Of a stretch of DNA of 64,000 bases, positions 50,564 through 59,503 are shown piece after piece. Origin of the DNA: Thiodiazotropha sp050291245 (GTDB taxonomy: Bacteria; Pseudomonadota; Gammaproteobacteria; Chromatiales; Chromatiaceae); NCBI GenBank assembly GCA_050291245.1, contig JBNKJP010000033.1, positions 40,660 to 104,659 on the forward strand, written 5' to 3'. The notes beneath the pieces were generated by a model that saw nothing but the letters and a program-made list of their open reading frames with translations, did not search any database and was not told the origin of the DNA. A program made the translations under genes and the position numbers. The first letter of the stretch is position 1, and each line of letters opens with the position of its first letter.

Positions 50564-52603
50564 ATGAAAACAAATTTGAGCGATGCCTTATACCCCCGGA
50601 CAATGCTGTTGATTCTGGGGATCGCACTATCCGGCCCCTCGACTGCCGCGGACCCGACCTTTACGGCCATGGATTACCCCGCACCGGTCACCGACCGGAT
50701 CATCATCAAGTATGCCAGCAGTGCCTCCGGCGATGAACTGCCCGACACCACGGCCAGTCTGCTGGGCGAGATGACCGGAGCCGACTCAACCCCGGTCAGA
50801 CAGACCTTCAGCGGTGCCACGGTGATTCGACTCAGTGAGCCCCGCCCCCTGGAACAGGTCGAGGCCGTTGTCGAAAGCCTCAACCGGATCGATGGGGTCG
50901 AATACGCGGAGCCGGACATCCTCATGCACCCCCTGTTCACTCCGAATGACCCCCGGTACGCGGAACAGTGGCACTACTTCGAAACAGCGGGCGGCATTCG
51001 GCTGCCCCAGGCCTGGGACCAGACTCAGGGAGAGGGCGTGGTGGTGGCGGTGGTGGATACCGGCTATCAGCCCCATGCGGATCTGTCGGCCAACCTGCTG
51101 CCCGGTTACGACATGATCAGTGACGAGTATGTCGCCAACGACGGCGATGCCCGGGACGCGGACCCGACCGATCCCGGAGACTACGATCCAAGCTGTGGAC
51201 ACTACCTCAGCGGCTGGCACGGCACCCATGTGGCTGGCACCATCGCGGCGCTCACTAACAACGACCTTGGTGTCGCGGGCATCGCCTACCGGGCACGGGT
51301 GGTTCCGGTGCGGGTGTTGGGACGTTGTGGCGGTTACCTGTCGGATATCGCGGACGGGATTGCCTGGGCGGCTGGCGCCGACCTGCCGGATCTGCCGGTG
51401 AACGCCCATCCGGCCCAGGTGATCAACCTCAGTCTCGGCAGCAATACAGAGCGCTGCCCGGAGACCGTTCAGGAGGCCATCAACCTGGCCCGCAGTCGGG
51501 GAGCCAGCGTGGTGGCGGCCGCGGGCAACGAAACCCAGGACAGTGCCGGGATCTCTCCGGCCAATTGCAGTGGGGTGATTACCGTCGCCGCCTCTGATCG
51601 GGATGGGGCTCTGGCGGATTTTTCCAACTTCGGTGACAACGTGGACCTGGCCGCGCCGGGGGAGGAGATCCTTTCAACCCACAACGACGGCATCGTTATC
51701 GCCAATGGGGACAGCTACCGGTTCATGACCGGCACCAGCATGGCCGCCCCCCACGTCAGCGGCGTCGCCGCGCTCCTCTACAGTCTTGCTCCGGACATTA
51801 CTCCGAACGAAGTGGAGCGCCTGCTCGTGAAAAACGCGCGAGACTATACCTCCCCCTGTTCGAATTGCGGTTCCGGTATCGTCGATGCGCAAGCCACCCT
51901 GGCATCGCTTCAGGTGTCGGAACCCGAACTGACCCTGCTCGCGAATGGGGTGCCGGCGACGGGACTTTCCGCGCAAACCGGCGAATCCCTGATGCTGGCG
52001 ATCGATGTGCCGGAGGGTGCCACGAGCCTGACCATCCGCAGCACCGGGGGAAGCGGTGATGCGGATCTGCATGTGCGCTATGCCAGCAAACCGACCCTTA
52101 GCGAGTTCGATTGCCGTCCTTACCTTTACGGAAATAATGAACGCTGCACCATCCGGCCGGTCAATCCCGGCCGCTACTACATCATGTTAAATGCCTACTC
52201 GGACTTTGCCGGACTGACCCTGGTCGCGAGGTATCAGCTTGAAGCCCCGCAATCCTTACCCGGCAGGACCTTTGAAAACCTGCAAAGCTACCCGATCCCG
52301 GATGGCAGCCTGATCGGCGCACTCAGTCCTATAAGCGTCGATCGTGCGGGTCCATCGGAACAGGTCACCGTCACGGTCACGATACGCCACACCTACATCC
52401 GGGAACTGGCGGTCGACCTGATCGATCCGCACGGTACGATACACCACCTGAAGGGCTTCGGCGGCGGAGGGGTTGATCTGCTGGAAAGCTACACCCTGGA
52501 TCTCGGCGATCTGCCCTCCGAGGGCGTTTGGCAACTGCGGGCCAGAGACCTGGGTACCCTGGGTAGTGGTGAGATCGAAAGCTGGCGGATCACCTTTCCC
52601 TGA
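50564..52603 (+). CDS. Secreted subtilisin-like serine protease (S8) with PPC and P domains
   Basis: 679 residues. Signal peptide to about residue 29 (STAADP), inhibitor I9-like propeptide (RIIIKY to YAEPD), and a catalytic domain with Asp in VVAVVDTGYQPH, His in GWHGTHVAGTIAAL and Ser in GTSMAAPHVSGVAALL. A pre-peptidase C-terminal domain (about 455-545, LTIRSTGGSGDADLHVRY) and a proprotein-convertase P domain (about 590-679, HTYIRELAVDLIDPHG) follow. It would be an extracellular protease of general proteolysis. The ribosome-binding site GGAGTTAGT precedes the ATG. It is monocistronic. Confidence 0.93.
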   Translation: MKTNLSDALYPRTMLLILGIALSGPSTAADPTFTAMDYPAPVTDRIIIKYASSASGDELPDTTASLLGEMTGADSTPVRQTFSGATVIRLSEPRPLEQVEAVVESLNRIDGVEYAEPDILMHPLFTPNDPRYAEQWHYFETAGGIRLPQAWDQTQGEGVVVAVVDTGYQPHADLSANLLPGYDMISDEYVANDGDARDADPTDPGDYDPSCGHYLSGWHGTHVAGTIAALTNNDLGVAGIAYRARVVPVRVLGRCGGYLSDIADGIAWAAGADLPDLPVNAHPAQVINLSLGSNTERCPETVQEAINLARSRGASVVAAAGNETQDSAGISPANCSGVITVAASDRDGALADFSNFGDNVDLAAPGEEILSTHNDGIVIANGDSYRFMTGTSMAAPHVSGVAALLYSLAPDITPNEVERLLVKNARDYTSPCSNCGSGIVDAQATLASLQVSEPELTLLANGVPATGLSAQTGESLMLAIDVPEGATSLTIRSTGGSGDADLHVRYASKPTLSEFDCRPYLYGNNERCTIRPVNPGRYYIMLNAYSDFAGLTLVARYQLEAPQSLPGRTFENLQSYPIPDGSLIGALSPISVDRAGPSEQVTVTVTIRHTYIRELAVDLIDPHGTIHHLKGFGGGGVDLLESYTLDLGDLPSEGVWQLRARDLGTLGSGEIESWRITFP

Positions 52604-52628
52604 GTAACCGGGTAAACACAACCCAAGG

Positions 52629-52785
52629 GGGAATGACACTTAACTTAAGCAAAAAGCCACCGTCATCCCGGCGTATACCGGAGGAGCGGTGCATGGATGC
52701 ACCGTTTCAACGTTCCCACGCTCTGCGTGGGAACGAGAAACTTTCCTGGATTCCGGCATGCGCCGGAATGACGGAAACCTGTACC
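52629..52785. repeat. MITE copy interrupted by a REP palindrome
   Basis: Left part GGGGAATGACACTTAACTTA and AAGC, then CATCCCGGCG and GGTGCATGGATGCACC, match the element at 7011-7191. At the centre is a REP palindrome (52711-52737, CGTTCCCACGC-TCT-GCGTGGGAACGAG), followed by the right-half motif TGGATTCCGGCATGCGCCGG and AATGACGG. It fills the gap between the protease and the UPF0016 gene. Confidence 0.7.
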
Positions 52786-52832
52786 TGCCCAAGGGGGCAT
52801 TTTATACCCCCCTCCGGTTCACCACTTTATGG

Positions 52833-53411
52833 TCATAATGCTCGCCAGAAAGCGAGCACAGCAAAGATCAGGAACACCCCGCCACTCAGCCGGTGAAGCA
52901 TTGCCACAGGCAGACGTTGCAGCAGGGTTTTACCCAGTACTACACCCAATGCGGTAACACAGACCAACGCAAGGGTTGCTCCCAACCAAACCGCGAACGG
53001 CTGCCAGTTGACAGACATACCCACCACCGCTATTTGGGTTTTATCGCCAAATTCCGCGACCAAGATCATTATCAGTGTGGAGATGAACAACCGATGTCCC
53101 GGGATTGCTTCACTGAGCCCCGTTTCCGATTCAGGACGATAGCGCAAAGCCTGGAACCCAAACAGGGCAAACACCATCGCGACAACCAGACTCAAAAGCG
53201 TCTCGGGCAACCAGGTCACGGCAACAGCTCCGAATACGCTTGCCAGGGCGTTCAAAAGCGCGAAGGCCGCAATGGCGCCCCAGAATACCGGCCAGCCCCG
53301 ATACCGGGCGGCCAGAGTCATGCAAACCAGTTGGCTTTTATCACCGATCTCGGCCAGGCCGACCAGGGAAAAGGAAGAGACGATAACTGAGAGAAATTCA
53401 GTGCTGGACAT
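52833..53411 (-). CDS. UPF0016/GDT1-family divalent cation (Mn2+/Ca2+) transporter
   Basis: 192 residues, six membrane helices in two homologous halves. Each half has the signature E-x-G-D-(K/R)-(S/T): LAEIGDKSQLVCMTLAARY and VAEFGDKTQIAVVGMS. Bacterial members (MneA, Mnx types) export manganese; eukaryotic TMEM165/Gdt1 moves Mn and Ca. I take the start at ATG 53411, where the first helix begins; the longer frame would run into tRNA-Val. It is followed by MITE/REP sequence. Confidence 0.92.
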   Translation of the reverse strand: MSSTEFLSVIVSSFSLVGLAEIGDKSQLVCMTLAARYRGWPVFWGAIAAFALLNALASVFGAVAVTWLPETLLSLVVAMVFALFGFQALRYRPESETGLSEAIPGHRLFISTLIMILVAEFGDKTQIAVVGMSVNWQPFAVWLGATLALVCVTALGVVLGKTLLQRLPVAMLHRLSGGVFLIFAVLAFWRAL

Positions 53412-53426
53412 CGATCCTGGAGCGTG

Positions 53427-53462
53427 CAAAAAAAAAGCACTCGTAAAATCACGAGTGCTTTT
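53427..53462 (-). terminator. Terminator of tRNA-Val
   Basis: On the minus strand AAAAGCACTCGTG-ATTT-TACGAGTGC followed by nine T residues. It lies between the tRNA and the UPF0016 start. Confidence 0.9.
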
Positions 53463-53467
53463 GTATT

Positions 53468-53544
<77 letters not shown>

Positions 53545-53653
53545 GAAAGAAGGCGAATCATACAGGCACCGGCACCGGCATTGCAACCCCGGGAGAGAGG
53601 CCTCCCTGCCGCAGTCAAAATACCCGCAATCACGCCTCACAGGCGTAGCCGGG

Positions 53654-54307
53654 TCACCGTTCTCCGGTCAGCGGGACAAAACTCACCGGTAACAGGTTGG
53701 ATGAGTGCACCTCGCCGGTGAGATCTTTCTGCAGCAGGATGAGATCCTGAGCATAGTAGCGGCGACCGACCGGAAGCACCAGACGCCCGCCCGGCGCAAG
53801 TTGCTCTACCAGAGGCCGGGGTATCTCCTCCGCCGCGGCCGTCACCATGATCGCATCGAACGGCGCCTCATCAGGCCACCCAAAGCAACCGTTGCCAATA
53901 CGGTATTGGATATTCCCGTAACCCTCCTCCTCAAGTCGACATCGGGCCTGCGAGGCAAGCTCGGGGATGATTTCCATGGTGTATAAATGCTCGCATAACT
54001 CGGCCAGGACCGCGGTCTGATAACCGGAACCGGTACCCACTTCCAGGACCTTGTCCTGCGGTTTGAGTTCCAGCAGATCCGTCATTAACGCGACAATAAA
54101 GGGTTGGGATATGGTCTGTCCCTGACCGATTGGCAAAGGGCTGTTCTCATAGGCATGGTGACGGAAGCTCTGACCCACATACTCCTGCCTGGGTACACGG
54201 CTGATGGCGTCCAGTACATGGGCATCGAGTGTACATCGACCGGTCATGCGGCAGGCATAGTTGGTCTCGGCACGAATATCCCGCATCATTTCATCAAGAT
54301 TCGGCAT
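53654..54307 (-). CDS. pcm: Protein-L-isoaspartate O-methyltransferase
   Basis: 217 residues. SPLPIGQGQTISQPFIVALM and the SAM-binding VLEVGTGSGYQTAVLAEL, with FDAIMVTAAAEEIP and GGRLVLPVG further on, are the PIMT family motifs. It methylates isoaspartyl residues to start their repair in aged proteins. It is alone on its transcript; uvrB lies downstream on the minus strand's upstream side, separated by 155 bases. Confidence 0.95.
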   Translation of the reverse strand: MPNLDEMMRDIRAETNYACRMTGRCTLDAHVLDAISRVPRQEYVGQSFRHHAYENSPLPIGQGQTISQPFIVALMTDLLELKPQDKVLEVGTGSGYQTAVLAELCEHLYTMEIIPELASQARCRLEEEGYGNIQYRIGNGCFGWPDEAPFDAIMVTAAAEEIPRPLVEQLAPGGRLVLPVGRRYYAQDLILLQKDLTGEVHSSNLLPVSFVPLTGER

Positions 54308-54462
54308 ACAGAACGCGTTTCCCGGGTGTGGCCTTAGCGTACAACTGTCAGTTCTCCAGTGCCGTGATCAAATACCAGGGCTGACTGAAAATGAGACACT
54401 TTCAACTTAGGATATACCGCCGTAGCAATAAGGCAAAAAAAATACACCTCAAACCGTTGGGG

Positions 54463-56469
54463 CTATGCAATCAGACCCCGTTCCTGCAAATCGCGAATCT
54501 GATCCCGAACCCGGGCCGCCTCCTCGAATTCCAGGTTTTGCGCATGGCGGTACATCGCCTCTTCCAGCTGTTTGACCCGCTTGGCCATCTGTTTGGGCGT
54601 GAGACTGGCGTAGTCCCGTTCCTCTTCCGCAACCTTGGCGTACTTTCTGGGGCTCATCTGAGCACCCGGGTAGGCCCCCTCCATGATGTCCGCGATGGAT
54701 TTGAGGATGGTTTTCGGGGTAATGCCATGGGTCTCGTTGTAGGTCTGCTGTTTTTCCCGCCGGCGTTGCGTTTCATCGATCGCCCGGCGCATGGATCCGG
54801 TGACCTGATCCGCATACAGAATCGCCTTGCCATGGGCATTGCGTGCCGCCCGGCCGATGGTCTGGATCAGTGACCCCTCGGAACGCAGAAACCCCTCCTT
54901 GTCCGCATCCAGTATCGCCACCAGAGAGACCTCGGGCATGTCCAGACCCTCCCGCAGCAGGTTGATGCCCACCAGCACGTCGAACTCGCCCAGACGCAGA
55001 TCGCGGATGATCTCCACCCGTTCCACCGTGTCGATATCGGAATGCAGATAGCGCACCCGCACATCGTGATCCCCCAGGTAATCGGTCAGATCCTCCGCCA
55101 TGCGCTTGGTCAGGGTGGTTACCAGCACCCGCTCCTGTTGCGCCACCCGGAGACGGATCTCGGACAACAGATCATCCACCTGAGTCAGTGCCGGTCGCAC
55201 CTCGACTTCCGGATCCACCAATCCGGTGGGCCGCACCACTTGCTCGGCAATCGCCCCAGAGTGCTGGATTTCATAATCACGGGGGGTGGCGCTGACATAG
55301 ATGGTCTGAGGTGAGCGGACCTCGAACTCCTCGAAACGCAACGGCCGGTTGTCCAGCGCGGAAGGCAGACGGAAGCCATACTCCACCAGGGTCTCCTTAC
55401 GGGAACGGTCACCCCGGAACATACCGCCGAGCTGCGGCACCGTGACATGGCTCTCGTCGATCACCAGCAGGGCTCCTTGGGGCAGATAGTCGAACAGGGT
55501 CGGAGGGGGTTCTCCCGCCTTGCGCCCGGACAGGTAGCGGGAATAGTTTTCGATGCCGGAGCAATAACCCAACTCGTTGATCATCTCGATATCGAACAGA
55601 GTGCGTTGGCTGAGCCGCTGTGCCTCTACCAGTTTATGCGCCGATTCGAGTTGGGTCAGCCGCTCCCTAAGTTCTACCTTAATCTGTTCAACCGCCTCGA
55701 GCAGGGTCTCCCGAGGGGTTACGTAGTGACTCTTGGGAAAGATCGAATAGCGCGGCACCTTGCGCAATACCTGACCGGTCAGGGGATCGAAAACCGAGAT
55801 CTGCTCGATTTCGTCATCGAACAGCTCCACCCGCACCGCCTCCGCATCGGACTCCGCCGGGTAAATATCGATCACCTCGCCGCGCACCCGGAAACTGGCT
55901 CGCTGCAAGGCCGCATCATTACGGGTGTATTGGAGCTCCGCCAAGCGGCGCAGGATGGCGCGCTGATCGATGACTTCGCCCCGGCTCAGATGCAGCATCA
56001 TACCCAGGTAGGCCCTCGGGTCACCCAGACCGTAGATCGATGAGACGGTGGCGACGATGATGGCGTCTTCACGCTCCAACAGCGCCTTGGTGGCGGAGAG
56101 TCGCATCTGTTCGATGTGGTCATTGATCGAGGCGTCTTTCTCGATGAAGGTATCCGACGCGGGCACATAGGCCTCGGGCTGGTAGTAATCGTAATAGGAG
56201 ACGAAGTACTCCACCGCATTATTGGGGAAAAACTCCTTGAACTCTCCATAGAGCTGCGCCGCCAGGGTCTTGTTGGGCGCCAGCACCAGAGTCGGCCGCT
56301 GGATTTCATGAATCACATTGGCGATGGTGAAGGTCTTGCCCGAGCCGGTTACCCCCAGCAGGGTCATGCCGGCCTCGCCGTCATGCAAGCCCTCCACCAG
56401 GCGACGGATGGCCTCGGGCTGATCACCCGAGGGTTCAAATTTCGAATTCAGTTGAAACACTTTGCTCAT
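54463..56469 (-). CDS. uvrB: Excinuclease ABC subunit B
   Basis: 668 residues (E. coli 673). Helicase motif I TLLGVTGSGKTFTIANV, the beta-hairpin region YYDYYQPEAYVP, motif VI in QTIGRAARNAHGKA and the C-terminal UVR motif (KQLEEAMYRHAQNLEFEEAA) are all seen. It verifies DNA damage with UvrA and recruits UvrC. The start is the first Met (MSKVFQLNSKFEP). Confidence 0.98.
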   Translation of the reverse strand: MSKVFQLNSKFEPSGDQPEAIRRLVEGLHDGEAGMTLLGVTGSGKTFTIANVIHEIQRPTLVLAPNKTLAAQLYGEFKEFFPNNAVEYFVSYYDYYQPEAYVPASDTFIEKDASINDHIEQMRLSATKALLEREDAIIVATVSSIYGLGDPRAYLGMMLHLSRGEVIDQRAILRRLAELQYTRNDAALQRASFRVRGEVIDIYPAESDAEAVRVELFDDEIEQISVFDPLTGQVLRKVPRYSIFPKSHYVTPRETLLEAVEQIKVELRERLTQLESAHKLVEAQRLSQRTLFDIEMINELGYCSGIENYSRYLSGRKAGEPPPTLFDYLPQGALLVIDESHVTVPQLGGMFRGDRSRKETLVEYGFRLPSALDNRPLRFEEFEVRSPQTIYVSATPRDYEIQHSGAIAEQVVRPTGLVDPEVEVRPALTQVDDLLSEIRLRVAQQERVLVTTLTKRMAEDLTDYLGDHDVRVRYLHSDIDTVERVEIIRDLRLGEFDVLVGINLLREGLDMPEVSLVAILDADKEGFLRSEGSLIQTIGRAARNAHGKAILYADQVTGSMRRAIDETQRRREKQQTYNETHGITPKTILKSIADIMEGAYPGAQMSPRKYAKVAEEERDYASLTPKQMAKRVKQLEEAMYRHAQNLEFEEAARVRDQIRDLQERGLIA

Positions 56470-56636
56470 TGTTCTGGCGTATTGAGGGGCTCTGACATGG
56501 TACAGAATCTGTGACAGGGTACACTAGGTATTCTTCAACATGGATTAATTGGCTATTATGACATCCGCACCCCGTCATCATAGAATGACGCTTGAATCCA
56601 ACGACTGTCGTTCAGCACCAGGAACCCGAAACCGCC

Positions 56637-57824
56637 ATGAATTCACAACTTTCCAGTCGCGTAAAAGCCGTCAAACCTTCGCCGACGCTTGCCGTTACCG
56701 CCCGTGCCGCCGAGATGCGGGCTGCCGGTAAGGATGTCATCGGACTGGGCGCCGGCGAACCCGATTTCGATACCCCGGATCATATCAAGGCAGCCGCCAT
56801 CCAGGCGATCAACGACGGTTTCACCAAGTACACTGCTGTGGACGGCACACCTGGCTTGAAGCAAGCAATTATTGACAAGTTCAAGCGTGACAACGGCTTC
56901 GACTACGCGGCTGATCAGATCCTTGTCTCCTGCGGCGGTAAACAGAGCTTCTACAATCTGGCGCAAGCGGTTTTGGATCCGGGCGACGAGGTCATTATTC
57001 CCGCGCCCTACTGGGTCTCCTACCCGGACATGTCGATCCTCGCCGGCGGCGTGCCGGTGCTGGTATCCGCGGGGGCCAGCCAGAACTTCAAGATCAGCGC
57101 CCAGCAACTGGCGGCGGCGATCACCGGCAAGACCAAGTTGTTTGTCATCAACAGTCCGTCCAATCCCACCGGCATGGCCTATACCCGGGAGGAACTCGCG
57201 GCACTGGGCGAAGTGCTGAAAGAACATCCCCGGGTGCTGATCGCCACGGACGACATGTACGAACACATCCTCTGGCCCGGCGCGAGTTTCGTTAACATCC
57301 TCAATGTCTGTCCCGAACTGAAGGAACGCACCCTGGTGCTCAACGGGGTTTCCAAGGCCTACTCCATGACCGGCTGGCGTATCGGTTATGCCGGCGGTCC
57401 GGTGGAGATCATCAAGGCGATGAAGAAAATCCAGTCCCAAAGCACCTCCAACCCCACTTCCATCTCCCAGGTTGCGGCCCAGGCTGCGCTGGAAGGTCCG
57501 CAGGCGTGCATCGGCGAAATGCTCAAAGCGTTCAAGGAACGCCACGACTATGTAGTCGCACGTCTCAACACCCTGCCCGGCATCGAGTGTCTGCCCAGTG
57601 ACGGCACCTTCTACTGCTTCCCAAAGGTCGAGGAGGCGCTCAAGCACATCAATGGCGTGAACAACGACCTGGAGCTCTCTGAATACCTGATCACCGAGGC
57701 CGGCGTGGCCCTGGTACCGGGCACCGCCTTCGGCCTGGGCGGACATGTACGCATCTCCATCGCTACCAGCATGGAGAAACTCGAAAAGGCCCTCGACCGA
57801 ATTGAATCGGTGCTCAAGCCTTGA
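56637..57824 (+). CDS. Class I aspartate aminotransferase (Ib type)
   Basis: 395 residues. GLGAGEPDFDTPDHIKAAAI, the PLP lysine in GVSKAYSMTGWRIGYAGG, VINSPSNPTGMAY and the C-terminal Arg in GHVRISIATS are those of subgroup Ib aspartate aminotransferases (AatA/AspC-like), which transfer the amino group between aspartate and 2-oxoglutarate and sometimes prephenate. I start it at ATG 56637 (MNSQLSSRVKAVKPS), which matches relatives; the longer frame has no support. It is divergent from uvrB. Confidence 0.93.
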   Translation: MNSQLSSRVKAVKPSPTLAVTARAAEMRAAGKDVIGLGAGEPDFDTPDHIKAAAIQAINDGFTKYTAVDGTPGLKQAIIDKFKRDNGFDYAADQILVSCGGKQSFYNLAQAVLDPGDEVIIPAPYWVSYPDMSILAGGVPVLVSAGASQNFKISAQQLAAAITGKTKLFVINSPSNPTGMAYTREELAALGEVLKEHPRVLIATDDMYEHILWPGASFVNILNVCPELKERTLVLNGVSKAYSMTGWRIGYAGGPVEIIKAMKKIQSQSTSNPTSISQVAAQAALEGPQACIGEMLKAFKERHDYVVARLNTLPGIECLPSDGTFYCFPKVEEALKHINGVNNDLELSEYLITEAGVALVPGTAFGLGGHVRISIATSMEKLEKALDRIESVLKP

Positions 57825-58040
57825 TAGATTGAACCTGGGTTGCACCTGCGCGCGACGTCCATCGGGTCACCGACCCGACGGATTCGCGTTACAGGTGGCT
57901 CATCTCCCCGCTCCATAAAGGCGTGCGATTGACCGTACGACCCGGGGCAGGGTTAAGCATTTCTATGGTGCCGAAGCGGATTTTGGCATCACTCACGGGT
58001 GCCGGATCGCGCCCGACAACCACTCCAGGGAGGGAGTACC

Positions 58041-58607
58041 ATGTCTCGTACAGATTTTTTTCCGCGTTTCAAACACATCCACGGGATGACCCTGATCGAA
58101 CTGATCACGACCCTGTCCCTGCTGGCCATCCTGGTCACGCTCGGTGTTCCGGGCCTGAAAACTCTGCTGGTAAAGACACAACAGGCCAGCCTGATCAACG
58201 GCTTCTCCAGCCTGTTTCACCAGGCCAGGGGCCTGGCGATCAGCGATGAGACACGCCAGATCCTGTGTCCCAGTGAAGACAACCGGACCTGTCTGCCCGG
58301 AAATGACTGGAGCCAGGGCCTGATCCAGGTAACAGACATCGATCAAAATGGTCAGGCGGACCCCGGCGAACCCGTCAGTGCATTGTTCAACGCCGAGACC
58401 GGCTCTGAAATCGAAGTCCATTCAAGCCCCTCCCGTACCCAGGTTCACTACCTGAGTGACGGTCGGCCCAGCGGATACAACCTCACCCTTGCCTTTTGTG
58501 ATCCGAAAAACCGGGTGCCCGGTAAATACCTGATCGTGAACAATGTGGGGCGAATTCGCATCTCCGACCGGGTAGACAGGGACTCGACGGTTCGATGCGA
58601 GGAATGA
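58041..58607 (+). CDS. GspH/FimT-type prepilin (pseudopilin)
   Basis: 188 residues. A basic leader HIHG is followed by the type IV prepilin cleavage site and helix G|MTLIELITTLSLLAILVTLG, with Glu5 retained; the C-terminal domain fits GspH/FimT. These minor pseudopilins prime type IV pilus or type II secretion assembly. The ATG at 58041 follows AGGGAGGGAGTACC. It stands alone, without other pilin genes, followed by tRNA-Asn. Confidence 0.85.
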   Translation: MSRTDFFPRFKHIHGMTLIELITTLSLLAILVTLGVPGLKTLLVKTQQASLINGFSSLFHQARGLAISDETRQILCPSEDNRTCLPGNDWSQGLIQVTDIDQNGQADPGEPVSALFNAETGSEIEVHSSPSRTQVHYLSDGRPSGYNLTLAFCDPKNRVPGKYLIVNNVGRIRISDRVDRDSTVRCEE

Positions 58608-58671
58608 AATTGTACGACTAACTATTGACGCTCAGGGTCTGTGTCATTATCATGCGCCCCTCTTAACTCAT

Positions 58672-58747
58672 TCCCCGGTAGCTCAGTCGGTAGAGCGGGT
58701 GACTGTTAATCACTAGGTCGGCAGTTCGAGCCTGTCCCGGGGAGCCA
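58672..58747 (+). tRNA. tRNA-Asn(GTT)
   Basis: 76 nt with acceptor TCCCCGG/CCGGGGA, D-arm AGCTCAGTCGGTAGAGC, anticodon loop TGTTAAT (anticodon GTT), T-loop GTTCGAGCC and encoded CCA. Confidence 0.97.
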
Positions 58748-58756
58748 AATAAATCA

Positions 58757-58788
58757 AGCACTTAGAGATTTCTCTAAGTGCTTTTTTT
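58757..58788 (+). terminator. Terminator of tRNA-Asn
   Basis: AGCACTTAGAGA-TT-TCTCTAAGTGCT followed by seven T residues, ten bases after the tRNA. Confidence 0.93.
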
Positions 58789-59023
58789 ATGCCCATACGA
58801 TGAGACATGTAAGCGCCGGACACGAAATGCATCTAACGGCCATATTGTTCAAAAATGAACAAGAAACATGGAAAGCAGTGGGCATTGGGAGCAATCTCCG
58901 GAAAACTGTCAGGCCCGCTGACAATAGCACTGTTCTATTTGTTAATAGTCCAGCCAGCATACCCCGTCACAGATTCTGTACCCTTCGGATCCGTCCCTGA
59001 TACAAAACCGATACCGGGTGGAA

Positions 59024-59158
59024 TCAGGCTTGAGCTTTCTTCTGAAAATAATGTCGGACTTGACCGATCGCCAGTCCCAGGAGGGTGGCGATACTCAGGG
59101 CTGTAACGGAAAATACGAAAACGGCTGACACCATGATCAAGATGGGTGCTACGTTCAT
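59024..59158 (-). CDS. Small single-span membrane protein (44 aa)
   Basis: The ORF starts MNVAPILIMVSAVFVFSVTA and ends HYFQKKAQA. One hydrophobic helix (about 5-33) is followed by a basic tail, a C-in orientation by charge. The start is preceded by AAGGGAGATCAAC, a good ribosome-binding site at the right distance, which supports a real gene. It is divergent from the FNR-type promoter of the cytochrome/fcc operon. Its function is unknown; it might be a small subunit of a membrane complex. Confidence 0.55.
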   Translation of the reverse strand: MNVAPILIMVSAVFVFSVTALSIATLLGLAIGQVRHYFQKKAQA

Positions 59159-59289
59159 GTTGATCTCCCTTGGGCACTCCGGATTGAAACCTTCGACAAT
59201 CTCAACGAGCGATATTAGCAATTCGTGAAATTATTAAAAGTTGTAGTCCACATCAGAACGCGGCATTGGGACAAGAGAGTCAGCATTAA

Positions 59290-59303
59290 TTGATCCAGAT
59301 CAA
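59290..59303. promoter_or_regulatory. FNR/ANR-type operator with class II promoter
   Basis: TTGATCCAGATCAA is a perfect match to the FNR consensus TTGAT-N4-ATCAA. A -10-like CATAAT at 59328-59333 places the start of transcription near 59339, so the box centre is close to -42, the class II activating position. The operon start codon is 59504. No other gene supported in the 345-base gap between the small membrane gene and the cytochrome gene. Confidence 0.7.
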
Positions 59304-59503
59304 TTTATACCCATCGACTAGCCTTGACATAATTTCCTCGCTCGCAAGAATTAGGATCCGATAATGATACTGGCCGAGTCATGTAGAACACATGGATCGT
59401 CGACTTCGTCTGGCACTGTAGTCCCGTTTTTGGCAGCGTTTGGTGTATTAGCGTAATTAGCCTCTTCGTAGCGGTTGTGCATGTAACCCGCGAGGAAACC
59501 ATC

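Noticed and set aside
57999..58607. Longer start for the pseudopilin at 57999
   Set aside because: ATG 58041 has an excellent ribosome-binding site and a normal short prepilin leader; the extension would be untypical.
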